Origin: Sphingopyxis panaciterrae
GTDB taxonomy: Bacteria; Pseudomonadota; Alphaproteobacteria; Sphingomonadales; Sphingomonadaceae
Assembly (NCBI RefSeq): GCF_011762125.1
Contig: NZ_JAASQN010000003.1
Coordinates: 186,001 to 250,000 of the forward strand
Length of the DNA: 64,000 nt
Reading direction: 5' to 3'
Within the stretch, counting starts at the first letter, position 1. Every line of letters begins with the position of its first letter. The notes beneath the pieces are model-generated. The model was not told the DNA's origin and searched no databases. It worked only from the letters and a program-made list of their open reading frames with translations. The position numbers and the translations under genes are program-made. Of this stretch, positions 26,399 through 33,784 are shown piece after piece.

Positions 26399-26787
26399 CC
26401 TGGCTCAGCAAATTCATCACGCCCGGCATCCGATCGCATCTGCTGGGCGCGATCGGCGTCGTCGCGGTGTGCGGGATCGTCATGAGCACGATCGCGGGTT
26501 TCTATATCCGGCAGCAGAATCAGACGATCCGCGCCAAGGATGCGGTGATCGCGCACAAGGAAGCGCAGGTCGACGGGCTGGCGAAGTCCGTCGCGTCGAT
26601 GGCGGCGCTGCGCGAGCTGGAGCATCGGAATGCCCGGCTGTTGCAGGAGAAGTTGACGCTGATCGAGACGCAATCAGTCGAAATGTCGGATCAACTCAGA
26701 AAGCTGGAGGCGTCGAATGCCGAGGTCAAAGAATATATGTCTCGCCCTATTCCTGCCGATCTGCGCCGCCTGCTCGAACAAAAGTGA
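26395..26787 (+). CDS. i-spanin (Rz-like)
   Basis: The 130-residue protein has an N-terminal membrane anchor (about residues 16-38, IGVVAVCGIVMSTIAGFYI) and a long periplasmic coiled coil. This is the inner-membrane spanin layout. It starts inside the holin stop and contains the Rz1 start in another frame. Together with the outer lipoprotein it fuses inner and outer membranes in the last step of lysis. Confidence 0.82.
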   Translation: MTWLSKFITPGIRSHLLGAIGVVAVCGIVMSTIAGFYIRQQNQTIRAKDAVIAHKEAQVDGLAKSVASMAALRELEHRNARLLQEKLTLIETQSVEMSDQLRKLEASNAEVKEYMSRPIPADLRRLLEQK

Positions 26788-26986
26788 ACTGGTGCGGGTG
26801 CCGGTCTATGCCGGATTGCCCGCCGAGATGCTGGCGCCGTGCGTCGTCCAGGACGTGCAGCTGGTGACGACCGGCGACATCGTGGTCAGCCGCAATCGAT
26901 ATGTCGAGGCGTTTCAGAAGTGCGCGGCAAAGGTCGATGCGATCCGCAAGCATGATGCGGAGGCGCGGGTAGCGCCCGCTAAATAA
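26717..26986 (+). CDS. o-spanin (Rz1-like lipoprotein), nested in Rz
   Basis: The 89-residue frame starts inside the i-spanin gene, shifted by one base, and extends 200 bases beyond it. It begins with a short signal peptide and a lipobox-like PICAACS (Cys19), so the mature protein is probably an outer-membrane lipoprotein. Overlapping Rz/Rz1 pairs are a well-known spanin arrangement. The mature part is longer than lambda Rz1 and not proline-rich, so function is inferred from context. Confidence 0.72.
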   Translation: MPRSKNICLALFLPICAACSNKSELVRVPVYAGLPAEMLAPCVVQDVQLVTTGDIVVSRNRYVEAFQKCAAKVDAIRKHDAEARVAPAK

Positions 26987-27644
26987 GGCCCGGTTGGACG
27001 CTTGGCTTCGGCGGTCGCGGGGCGGTCCATGGTTCGGCGGTACGATCGACCAGCAGGCGGTCGGCGGGATATTGGGTCGCCAGCTCCATCGCTTCGTCGG
27101 CGGGCGCGGACAGCCAGGCATCGTAATCGTCGGGGTGCAGGATGACGGGCATGCGATCATGAATGGCGAGCATGCGTTCGTCGGTCGCGTCGACCATCAC
27201 CATCGAATGGCAATTGCCGAATTCGTCGGTCGGGCGCCATATTCCGGCGCAAGCCGCGATCGGTTGATCGGCGATGCTGATCCATGCGCGCGTCATATGC
27301 CTCTTTTCTCCCACGGCTTCGCAAAAGGCGGTGATCGGAATCAGACAGCGGTGCGCCGGATCCAGAAACCATGGCCGCCATAGCCCCTTTGGCGCCAGCA
27401 GCTTGTCGTCGCGGGCGTTGTTGACCGCCAGCGGCTTGCTGGTCGGCTTCATGCCGGCGGGGCGAAAGGGAAAGCCCCAGTGCATCGCCTCCAACACCCG
27501 CTCGCCGGCGTCGTCGCGCACGACGAAACCCATGCCGCCCTTCCACACCTCGCCCGGCCCGGCGTTAGTCGGCTTTTTCCGCCTTGCCTTGAAATGGGCG
27601 GCGACCACGTCGACCGCGACGTCGCTGCGGATCAGGTTGCACAT
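26979..27644 (-). CDS. SOS response-associated peptidase (SRAP, YedK/HMCES type)
   Basis: The 221-residue protein keeps all four catalytic positions known from E. coli YedK: Cys2 (MCNLIR), Asn in NNARDD, Glu in AFCEAVG, and His in AIHDRMPVIL. This family covalently captures abasic sites in single-stranded DNA through a thiazolidine link on Cys2, shielding them from breakage. It is the last gene of a four-gene minus-strand operon behind a LexA box (28718-28732). Its stop overlaps the o-spanin stop by eight bases, so the operon is convergent with the lysis genes. Whether it belongs to the prophage or the host is unclear. Confidence 0.9.
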   Translation of the reverse strand: MCNLIRSDVAVDVVAAHFKARRKKPTNAGPGEVWKGGMGFVVRDDAGERVLEAMHWGFPFRPAGMKPTSKPLAVNNARDDKLLAPKGLWRPWFLDPAHRCLIPITAFCEAVGEKRHMTRAWISIADQPIAACAGIWRPTDEFGNCHSMVMVDATDERMLAIHDRMPVILHPDDYDAWLSAPADEAMELATQYPADRLLVDRTAEPWTAPRPPKPSVQPGLI

Positions 27645-27663
27645 CGGCGGCTCCCGGTTCGGG

Positions 27664-28173
27664 CTATAGCGCCAGGCTGGATTGCACCGGCGGGCCCTTC
27701 ACGATGAAGCTATTCTTGGGGAAGGGGCGCAAGATGTCCAGCGGGTCGCGGGTCTGGTCCATCCAGTCGTCCCAGTCGTCGGGGTGGACGACCGCGACAT
27801 GGCGATCCTTATAGGGCGCGAGATCGGGATAGGCGGGCACCGTCAGCGCGGCGAAGCTGTCGGGCCAGTCGCGATGGCCGCCGCGGGGGCGCCAGACGCC
27901 GGCAATGCAAAAGAAAGGTTCGTCGGTGATCAGTCGGGCGCGGTAATGTGCGCCACCGCCCTCGCGCTGCATGCCGAATTCGGTGGCGATGATCAGGCAC
28001 GGCCGATCGATGCGCGCGCGTTCGGATTGCAGCAACGCGATTTTTTTGATGCCGGGATCGTTCGACGGCAGGCCCCAATACATCGAAATCGGTTCATCGA
28101 TCGCGGCGTGCATCACCATATGCCGGCGGCCCGGGCCATCCAGCGAGGGATCGAGGTCAATGGCGTCGTTCAT
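27664..28173 (-). CDS. SRAP-like protein lacking all four catalytic residues
   Basis: ATG 28173 has AGGAG eight bases upstream; the frame runs further up but without a good start. The 169-residue protein aligns with its downstream neighbour over the SRAP core: SMYWGLPS against AMHWGFPF, CIAGVWRP against ACAGIWRP, and HVAVVHPDDWDDWM against MPVILHPDDYDAWL. Cys2 is absent (the protein starts MNDAID), the Asn segment is deleted or replaced (LLQSERAR), the Glu position reads Met, and the His of IHDRMP is Lys. It should be unable to crosslink abasic DNA, but could bind DNA or the active partner. The gene is 19 bases from the active SRAP gene. Confidence 0.8.
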   Translation of the reverse strand: MNDAIDLDPSLDGPGRRHMVMHAAIDEPISMYWGLPSNDPGIKKIALLQSERARIDRPCLIIATEFGMQREGGGAHYRARLITDEPFFCIAGVWRPRGGHRDWPDSFAALTVPAYPDLAPYKDRHVAVVHPDDWDDWMDQTRDPLDILRPFPKNSFIVKGPPVQSSLAL

Positions 28174-28184
28174 GACGTTCACTC

Positions 28185-28514
28185 CTATGATCGGAAGCGA
28201 CGAAGCGCGTTTTTCCACACCCTCTCTTCGGGTTCCGGTAGCCGAATATCGGCGGTGCTTTCCGCGACCAGCACGATGCGCACCGGCGTGACGCGGCGCC
28301 CGATCCGCCCGGCGCAGGCGCGGCACCAAAAGCGTCGCCGCGCATCGCGCAGATGATCGTTCCACCCCCGCTTTTCGAAATGCCACCACAGCCCGTGCGG
28401 GCTGAAGGTCGCGCTATGGCCGCAGCGACAGACCGGCTTGACGGCATAATGCCATGCCGCGGCCTCGAATATATGCGTCGCGCGGCGCAGGCCGTCCCTG
28501 GTGTTGACGGACAC
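28185..28514 (-). CDS. small four-cysteine, probable zinc-ribbon protein (109 aa)
   Basis: GTG 28514 is preferred because it follows the upstream stop by one base. The product has Cys-x-Cys (VCRCGHSATF) and a second pair RFWCRACAGRIGRR 35 residues later, which together could bind one metal ion, with an aromatic, charged segment between (WWHFEKRGWNDHLRDARR). It looks like a small zinc-ribbon nucleic-acid-binding protein. No named family is recalled. It is second in the LexA-box operon; 11 bases separate it from the SRAP-like gene. Confidence 0.65.
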   Translation of the reverse strand: MSVNTRDGLRRATHIFEAAAWHYAVKPVCRCGHSATFSPHGLWWHFEKRGWNDHLRDARRRFWCRACAGRIGRRVTPVRIVLVAESTADIRLPEPEERVWKNALRRFRS

Positions 28515-28515
28515 G

Positions 28516-28713
28516 TCACAGAGACAAAGCCAGCTGCGCCGGATCGGCGGGCTGGCCCTTTCCTTCAAGATGGTCGGCGATCGATTGCGCCAGCTCGCGC
28601 AGCGACTGGCGGCGCTGATGTTCGGCGGGCGAAGTCAGGCCGACGCGTGCCCAGCCGGGCGCGTCGAGAATCGCATTTTCGATAATCTGGGGGTCGAGTC
28701 GTTCCATGCGCAT
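28516..28713 (-). CDS. small conserved protein (65 aa, DUF6771-like), first gene of SOS operon
   Basis: Starts considered are ATG 28713 and ATG 28707; the frame continues to TTG 28734. The core (IIENAILDAPGWARVGLTSPAEHQRRQSLRELAQSIADHL, cited as residues about 10-49) is like a short sphingomonad family I recall as DUF6771, unverified. It is helical and has no cysteines. It is separated from the next gene by one base and lies directly behind the LexA box. Function unknown. Confidence 0.6.
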   Translation of the reverse strand: MRMERLDPQIIENAILDAPGWARVGLTSPAEHQRRQSLRELAQSIADHLEGKGQPADPAQLALSL

Positions 28714-28717
28714 ATGA

Positions 28718-28732
28718 GAACGCAAGGAGAAC
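28718..28732 (-). promoter_or_regulatory. LexA (SOS) box, alphaproteobacterial type
   Basis: The plus strand reads GAAC-GCAAGGA-GAAC, i.e. GTTC-N7-GTTC on the coding strand. This is the established alphaproteobacterial LexA site (Rhizobium, Rhodobacter, Caulobacter). It ends five bases before ATG 28713. A TTGCAA at 28736-28741 on the minus strand with TCTCAT 17 bases later could be the promoter, overlapped by the box. LexA would therefore repress the four-gene SRAP operon until DNA damage. Confidence 0.8.
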
Positions 28733-28746
28733 AAAATTGCAAGTGG

Positions 28747-28829
28747 GGTTAGACATTGAATGTGGGACGCCGCAGGAAAGCGTGGGTGAAGCTGAGGCGG
28801 TTAGACGCTGAAGACGCGCAGGAAAACGT
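28747..28829. repeat. imperfect direct repeat between SOS operon and transporter gene
   Basis: GGTTAGAC at 28747 and 28799 are each followed, 17 and 11 bases later, by GCAGGAAAGCGT and GCAGGAAAACGT. No gene is seen in 28735-28985. The repeat could be a prophage-junction remnant or a regulatory site; neither is shown. Confidence 0.3.
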
Positions 28830-28985
28830 AATTATGGGAGCCCGGCTCGGGCCTCCAGCTTTCCCGAATCCTTGAGATGCCGACGGCGAACGCTGCTGTC
28901 GGCTTTATATGCTGCCCGCGAAAGGGAACTCCCGCTCCCGTCGGCGCTTCTCTCCATGAAGCCATGTTCGACCAACGGAAGTGCC

Positions 28986-29954
28986 ATGCCGCAAGCCTCC
29001 GTCCTTCGCCACGTCAAGGCGAACATCGTGCTGTACGGCGCGCTGTTCGCGAACCTTGGCATCGCGATCGCCAAATTCTTCGCGGCGGCGGTCAGCGGCT
29101 CGTCGTCGATGCTCACCGAAGGCGTGCATTCGCTCGTCGATAGCGGCAACCAGTTGCTGCTGCTCTATGGGCAGGCGCGCGCGCGGCGGCCGGCCGATCG
29201 CTTCCACCCCTTTGGATATGGCCGTGAGCTCTATTTCTGGGCGTTCGTCGTCGCGATCCTGATCTTCGCGGTCGGCGCGGGCGTCTCGCTTTACGAGGGA
29301 TGGCGCCATCTCGCCGATCCCGAACCGCTGCGCGATCCGACGATAAACTATGTCGTGCTCGGCATCGCGGCGCTGCTCGAGGGCACATCGTGGGGAATCG
29401 CGGTGCGCGAATTCAACGGCGCGCGCGGCGGGCTCGGCTGGTGGACGGCGGTCAAGCGTTCGAAGGATCCCGCGGGTTTCATCGTCCTGTTCGAAGATAG
29501 TGCCGCGCTGCTTGGTCTGGCCATCGCCGGCACCGGTATCTGGGTGAGCCATTGGACCGGCGATCCGCGCTTCGACGGTTATGCGTCGCTGGCGATCGGG
29601 GGCATATTGGCCGCGGTCGCGGTGCTGCTCGCGCGCGAGGCGAAGGGCTTGCTCATCGGCGAAAGCGCCGACCCCGAGCTGGTTTGCGCAATCTGGGACC
29701 TGCTGGAACAGCGCCCCCAAATCACCGCCGTCAACCATGTCCGGACGATCCACACCGCACCCGAGGCGGTGTTCGTCGCCGTCAGCGCCGATTTCGACGA
29801 CGATCTTTTGATGGGCGATGCCGAAAGCCTCATCGAAATCATGGAAGCGGAACTGAAGGCGGCCGACAGCCGGATCACCTCAATCTATATCCGGCCGGAA
29901 AAGCAGGCCGACGCGGTGGTTTATTCCAGGCCGCGGCGCCGCACCGTCCTTTGA
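28986..29954 (+). CDS. cation diffusion facilitator (CDF) family metal exporter
   Basis: ATG 28986 is chosen from the CGGAAG site and the homologous N terminus VLRHVKANIVLYGALFANLGIA. The 322-residue inner-membrane protein shows the CDF signature in helix 2 (SMLTEGVHSLVDSGNQ, with the H-x3-D metal pair), HPFGYGRELYFWAFV before helix 3, a paired site region RFDGYASLAIGG in helix 5, and a C-terminal cytoplasmic domain (about 90 residues). CDF proteins export zinc and other divalent metals in exchange for protons. The metal is not predictable with certainty. Confidence 0.88.
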   Translation: MPQASVLRHVKANIVLYGALFANLGIAIAKFFAAAVSGSSSMLTEGVHSLVDSGNQLLLLYGQARARRPADRFHPFGYGRELYFWAFVVAILIFAVGAGVSLYEGWRHLADPEPLRDPTINYVVLGIAALLEGTSWGIAVREFNGARGGLGWWTAVKRSKDPAGFIVLFEDSAALLGLAIAGTGIWVSHWTGDPRFDGYASLAIGGILAAVAVLLAREAKGLLIGESADPELVCAIWDLLEQRPQITAVNHVRTIHTAPEAVFVAVSADFDDDLLMGDAESLIEIMEAELKAADSRITSIYIRPEKQADAVVYSRPRRRTVL

Positions 29955-30135
29955 TGCGCGCAAAGCGGCTGGATAAGCACTTCTCCCGCTTCTCTCCCGC
30001 CGACCGCCATGGTGAATTCGGACCAAAAGCTAGCGGGTCGTTGCCGTCGATTGATCTGATCGCGAGATTCCGGCATTCATGCAGAGTCGCATTCTTTTCC
30101 GGCGGCGCGACAGCCGGGACCTGTGAACCATCGCC

Positions 30136-30891
30136 ATGAACAGCAAGCTTTCCGTCGTCATCTCCCCCGCCTTCACGAGTTTCGTCGGGCGGGGCCCCTG
30201 CGACCCGGGCAAGCTGCCGCCCGAGGCCGTGATCATGGGTTTCGGGGATATCGGCGAACCGGCGGTCATGATGCTCGCCCCCGCCGATCTGGGAGAGGGC
30301 GCCAAGGACCATCTGATCGTCTTCGCGATCAGCGAAAGCGAATGCCAGCGCCTGTTCGGCCTGCTGCCCAAGGATGGCGGCCGCTGGTACCTGCCCGCCA
30401 ATCTGCGCGGACTGGGGCGCGCCGTCGTTGCGGTCGAGGGCGGCGGCGCAGTTCCCGAGATGCTGCGCGTCGCAAGGAGCATGGAACTGCTGTGTCAGCT
30501 CTTCGCCGCGCTCCAGGCGAACGATATGGTCGAAGTTGGCGGCGTCACGACGCTCAGCGAGCAGGACATCACGCGCATCGCGGCGGCGCATCAGATGGTG
30601 AACGAGCGCTGGCAGGAAAAGCTGACCGTCGGCAACGTCGCGCGCCGGTGCGGCCTCAGCAAGGCCAAGCTGACCTATGGTTTTCGCGAACTCTACCAAT
30701 GCACCGTGCCCGAGGCGGTCAGCGAACGCCGGCTGGAGCATGCCAAGCGGCTGCTGGCGCAAAGCGACCTGCCGATTTCGAGTATCGGTTATCGCTGCGG
30801 CTATATGAGCAATGCCAGCTTCACGCGCGCCTTCGCGCGGCGCTTTGGTATGGCTCCGACCGAGATGCGGCGGCTCGAAACCACGGCGTAA
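30136..30891 (+). CDS. AraC-family transcriptional regulator
   Basis: The 251-residue protein has a non-conserved N-terminal sensor region and a C-terminal pair of helix-turn-helix motifs: NVARRCGLSKAKLTYGFRELY and ISSIGYRCGYMSNASFTRAF, followed by RRFGMAPTEMRR. The N-terminal part is the kind seen in PchR-like siderophore regulators, which is only a possibility. The OsmC-like gene follows 25 bases after its stop in the same direction, suggesting co-transcription or joint control. Confidence 0.88.
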   Translation: MNSKLSVVISPAFTSFVGRGPCDPGKLPPEAVIMGFGDIGEPAVMMLAPADLGEGAKDHLIVFAISESECQRLFGLLPKDGGRWYLPANLRGLGRAVVAVEGGGAVPEMLRVARSMELLCQLFAALQANDMVEVGGVTTLSEQDITRIAAAHQMVNERWQEKLTVGNVARRCGLSKAKLTYGFRELYQCTVPEAVSERRLEHAKRLLAQSDLPISSIGYRCGYMSNASFTRAFARRFGMAPTEMRRLETTA

Positions 30892-30915
30892 CACCTACCC
30901 GGAAAGGAGACGGAC

Positions 30916-31296
30916 ATGGCCCAGGGCACCGCGCGGATCGGCAACGACCATTATCGCACCGAAATCAGCGTTGGCGGTCACGCCATCACCGCCGATGAAC
31001 CCGCTGCGCTCGGCGGGCGGGGAGCGGGGCCCGCGCCCTATGACCTGCTGCTCGCCAGTCTTGGCGCCTGCACTGCGATCACGCTGCGCATGTATGCCGA
31101 CCGCAAGGGCTGGCCGATGGAATCGGTCGAGGTCGCCCTGCGCCTGCACGGCAAGGACGAACGGCGGATCGACCGGGTGCTGACGATCGCCGGCCTCGAC
31201 GACGAGCAGATGGCCCGGATGGCCGACATTGCCGAGCGCACGCCGGTGACGCTGACGCTGAAGAACGGCCTGCCCATCGACACGCGGCTGGCCTGA
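30916..31296 (+). CDS. OsmC-like protein with only one of the two usual cysteines
   Basis: The 126-residue protein matches the OsmC/Ohr family: PYDLLLASLGACTAITLRMYADRKGW with the first redox cysteine, and IAERTPVTLTLKNG where the second cysteine (CPV in OsmC-like proteins) should be. There the residue is Thr, so a peroxidase disulphide cycle is unlikely unless another partner is used. GGAAAGGAG lies before the start. It may be a redox-inactive or thiol-dependent relative. Confidence 0.82.
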   Translation: MAQGTARIGNDHYRTEISVGGHAITADEPAALGGRGAGPAPYDLLLASLGACTAITLRMYADRKGWPMESVEVALRLHGKDERRIDRVLTIAGLDDEQMARMADIAERTPVTLTLKNGLPIDTRLA

Positions 31297-31343
31297 TCCT
31301 CCCTATCGCGCAGCGACGGCGCGGATCGAAGAAGCGCACCACT

Positions 31344-31356
31344 GGACAAAGTGTCC
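31344..31356. promoter_or_regulatory. inverted repeat GGACA-N3-TGTCC before the TetR gene
   Basis: A perfect 5-bp inverted repeat lies 25 bases before the TetR start, the usual place for an autoregulatory operator. A second shared element, TATATACC, follows at 31366-31373 and reappears at 32047-32054 before the efflux operon. Confidence 0.4.
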
Positions 31357-31380
31357 CAGGCTACATATATACCGTCCGTT

Positions 31381-31992
31381 ATGGAACTCGATTCCCTCCC
31401 CGCCGTCAAAGGGCGCCCGCGTGAATTCTGCGTCGATGCCGCGCTCGCGGCGGCGCTTCGCGTGTTCTGGAGCAAGGGGTATGAGGGCGCGTCGATGGCC
31501 GACCTCACCGACGCGATGGGGATCACCAAGCCCAGCCTCTACGCCGCTTTCGGCAACAAGGAGGCGCTCTTCAACAAGGCGCTCGACCTCTATGAGCGCG
31601 AAAAGGCCGATTATATGCACGCGGCGCTCGACGCGCCGACCGCGCGCGGCGTCGCCGAACGGCTGATGTACGGCGCGCTCGACATGTATGCTTGTCCCGA
31701 GAATCCGAACGGGTGCCTGGGCGTGATCAGTTCGGTCGCCTGCGGCGCCGAGGCCGAATGCATTCGCGAAGCCGTCGTTGCGCGCGGTGCGGCGGCGAAA
31801 CGCGCGATGCTCGAACGCTTCGCGCGTGCGGCGGAAGAGGGCGATTTTCCCGAGGGCACCGATCCCCAGGGGCTCGCGTCCTTCCTGACCGCGGTGAACC
31901 AGGGGATGGCCGTACAGGCCGGCGCAGGTGCGACGCGCGCCGAACTTGAACGGCTGGTCGAAACCAGCCTGAAGCTGTGGCCGGGGCGCTGA
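31381..31992 (+). CDS. TetR/AcrR-family regulator
   Basis: ATG 31381 gives 203 residues; an upstream in-frame start at 31351 is possible but lies in the operator-like region. The N-terminal helix-turn-helix (ALRVFWSKGYEGASMADLTDAMGITKPSLYAAFGNKEALF) is typical. The C-terminal ligand domain has CPENPNGCLGVISSVACGAEAE, a cysteine-containing stretch. The RND pump genes follow in the same direction after a 406-base leader, so it is the likely repressor of the pump. Confidence 0.85.
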   Translation: MELDSLPAVKGRPREFCVDAALAAALRVFWSKGYEGASMADLTDAMGITKPSLYAAFGNKEALFNKALDLYEREKADYMHAALDAPTARGVAERLMYGALDMYACPENPNGCLGVISSVACGAEAECIREAVVARGAAAKRAMLERFARAAEEGDFPEGTDPQGLASFLTAVNQGMAVQAGAGATRAELERLVETSLKLWPGR

Positions 31993-32398
31993 TAGAAATA
32001 TTTTACTGCCCGGTACAATATGGTCTTGACGCAGCGCAACATTGATTATATACCAATCAGTACATAAAAATAGGAATAGATGACCGGCATCGGGGGGCGT
32101 TTCTGTAGCGCTCATCCGGACAAGCAAGGTCGCGTTCGAAAGGAAACAGTCTCTCCCCGACCGGCCGCCGCACCCCGTCCGTGCGGCGGCCGGGAAGAAT
32201 AGCTCCGCCTACCCCACCGGGGGCGGTTTCAGATCCGACAGAAAATCAACAACCGGCAGCCGCGATGAAGCGGCTGTCCAGGGAGGGCGGCGCTTTGCCG
32301 CTTCTCGACAAGGGATGACCCGATCCGGCCCGGAAGATGTGCTTCCGGGATCGGGTGCGTGTGCCCGATCGACCGAACAAAAAAGAAGAGGCCCAGCG
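31993..32398 (+). promoter_or_regulatory. long structured leader before the RND pump
   Basis: No gene is seen in these 406 bases. The first part carries an A/T-rich promoter region with the inverted repeat TGATT-N7-AATCA (32043-32059) and the TATATACC element shared with the TetR promoter. A 13-bp perfect hairpin follows at 32161-32193, and another strong hairpin (CCCGATCC through GATCGGG, about 32319-32357) lies close to the start of the pump. The hairpins lack U-runs, so they may be mRNA leader structures rather than terminators. Confidence 0.5.
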
Positions 32399-33667
32399 AT
32401 GACCGTTCACACCCCGATCGAAAAATTCGATCCCGCCGATGCCAAGGTCCGCCGCGACCTGAAAGAATTGCTCCACCCCGGACGCGGGCGCCGCGCCGCG
32501 TGGATCGGCGCGCTGCTTGTCCTGATCGCGGGCGCCTGGTGGCTGCTCGGCGACCGGACCCCGCAAGCCGCGGCGGCGCCTGCGCCGGTGCTGACCGTCG
32601 CCGCGCCGCTGTCGCGCCAGATCACCGAATGGGACGATTATATCGGCCGCTTCGAGGCGAGCAAATCGGTCGAGGTGCGCCCGCGCGTCTCGGGCGCGAT
32701 CACCGCGATCCACTTCACCGACGGCCAGATCGTTCGCCAGGGCCAGGCGCTGTTCACCATCGATCCGCGCCCCTATCGCGCTGCGCTCGCCGAAGCGCGG
32801 GCGTCGGCGGCAAGCGCGCGCAGCGACCTTGCGCTCGCGCAGCTCGAACTCGAACGCGCCGGCCGGCTCGTCGATATCGAGGCGGTGTCGCAGAGCGAGA
32901 TCGATCGGCTGCGGGCGCGCGTCCGCGCCGCCAACGCCGCGCTCGCCGGCGCCGATGCCCGCATCGCTGCGCGCGCGCTCGACGTCGAATTCACCACCGT
33001 CCGCGCACCGCTCAGCGGCCGTATTTCGGACCGGCAGATCGACGCGGGCAACCTCGTCTCGGCGGGCGACGCCGGCGGGACCCTGCTGACCACGATCAAC
33101 GCGCTCGATCCGATCTATTTCAGCTTCCAGGGCTCCGAAGCCCTGTTCCTGAAGGCCAAGCGCGCGGCCGCCGAAAAGGGCTCGACGGTCGAGGTGCGGT
33201 TGCAGGACGAAGGCGATTATCGCTGGAAAGGCCAGCTCGATTTCACCGATAACGGGCTCGACCCGCGCTCGGGGACGATCCGCGCCCGCGCCCGCTTCGC
33301 CAACCCCGACATGTTCCTGACCCCCGGCCTGTTCGGCAACATGCGGCTGTCGACCGGCGCGACGGTGCAGGCGCTGCTCGTCCCCGCCGCCGCGGTGCAG
33401 ACCGATCAGGCGCGCAAGATCGTCTATGTCGTCGGCAAGGACGGCATGGTTGCCGCCAAGCCGGTCGAGCTTGGCCCCGAAGTCGACGGCCTGCGCGTCA
33501 TCCGCGCCGGGCTCGCCGCGACCGACCGCGTCGTGATCACCGGTTATCAGTTCGCGCGGCCCGGCGAGAAGGCGGCAACCAAGCCCGGCCGGATCGCGGC
33601 CACGGCGGAGAAGAAAGCCGCATCGGCCAGCGAACCGCTGTCGGCGCAGGCGACCTTCGCGAAGTGA
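32399..33667 (+). CDS. RND efflux pump, periplasmic adaptor (membrane fusion protein)
   Basis: ATG 32399 follows AAGAAGAGG. The 422-residue protein has one N-terminal membrane anchor (AAWIGALLVLIAGAWWLLG, about residues 36-54), then the paired biotinyl-lipoyl-like halves: VEVRPRVSGAITAIHFTDGQIVRQGQALFTIDPRPY and, after the coiled-coil hairpin (about 125-205), FTTVRAPLSGRISDRQIDAGNLV. These define the HlyD/AcrA-type adaptor that joins the inner-membrane pump to the outer channel. The pump genes follow. Confidence 0.92.
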   Translation: MTVHTPIEKFDPADAKVRRDLKELLHPGRGRRAAWIGALLVLIAGAWWLLGDRTPQAAAAPAPVLTVAAPLSRQITEWDDYIGRFEASKSVEVRPRVSGAITAIHFTDGQIVRQGQALFTIDPRPYRAALAEARASAASARSDLALAQLELERAGRLVDIEAVSQSEIDRLRARVRAANAALAGADARIAARALDVEFTTVRAPLSGRISDRQIDAGNLVSAGDAGGTLLTTINALDPIYFSFQGSEALFLKAKRAAAEKGSTVEVRLQDEGDYRWKGQLDFTDNGLDPRSGTIRARARFANPDMFLTPGLFGNMRLSTGATVQALLVPAAAVQTDQARKIVYVVGKDGMVAAKPVELGPEVDGLRVIRAGLAATDRVVITGYQFARPGEKAATKPGRIAATAEKKAASASEPLSAQATFAK

Positions 33668-33677
33668 GTTGAAACAG

Positions 33678-33748
33678 CCCCTCGCCTGCGGGTGAGGGGC
33701 CGGGGTGGGGGCCTGCGGCTACCCGCAAAGGCCAGCGGCCCCCGCCCC
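33678..33748. repeat. GC-rich intergenic hairpin repeat
   Basis: Two hairpins lie between adaptor and pump genes: CCCCTCGCCTGCGGGTGAGGGG (22 bases, given as positions 33678-33699) and a longer one at 33702-33748 (GGGGTGGGGGCC with GGCCCCCGCCCC). It resembles a dispersed extragenic palindromic repeat of sphingomonads and may tune mRNA stability between the two genes. Confidence 0.5.
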
Positions 33749-33784
33749 ATAAATTCGAAATCATCTTAGAACAGGGGCTCTCCC

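Noticed and set aside
32161-32193. 13-bp perfect hairpin as an intrinsic terminator
   Set aside because: It is not followed by a T-run on either strand, so it is listed as leader structure rather than a terminator.
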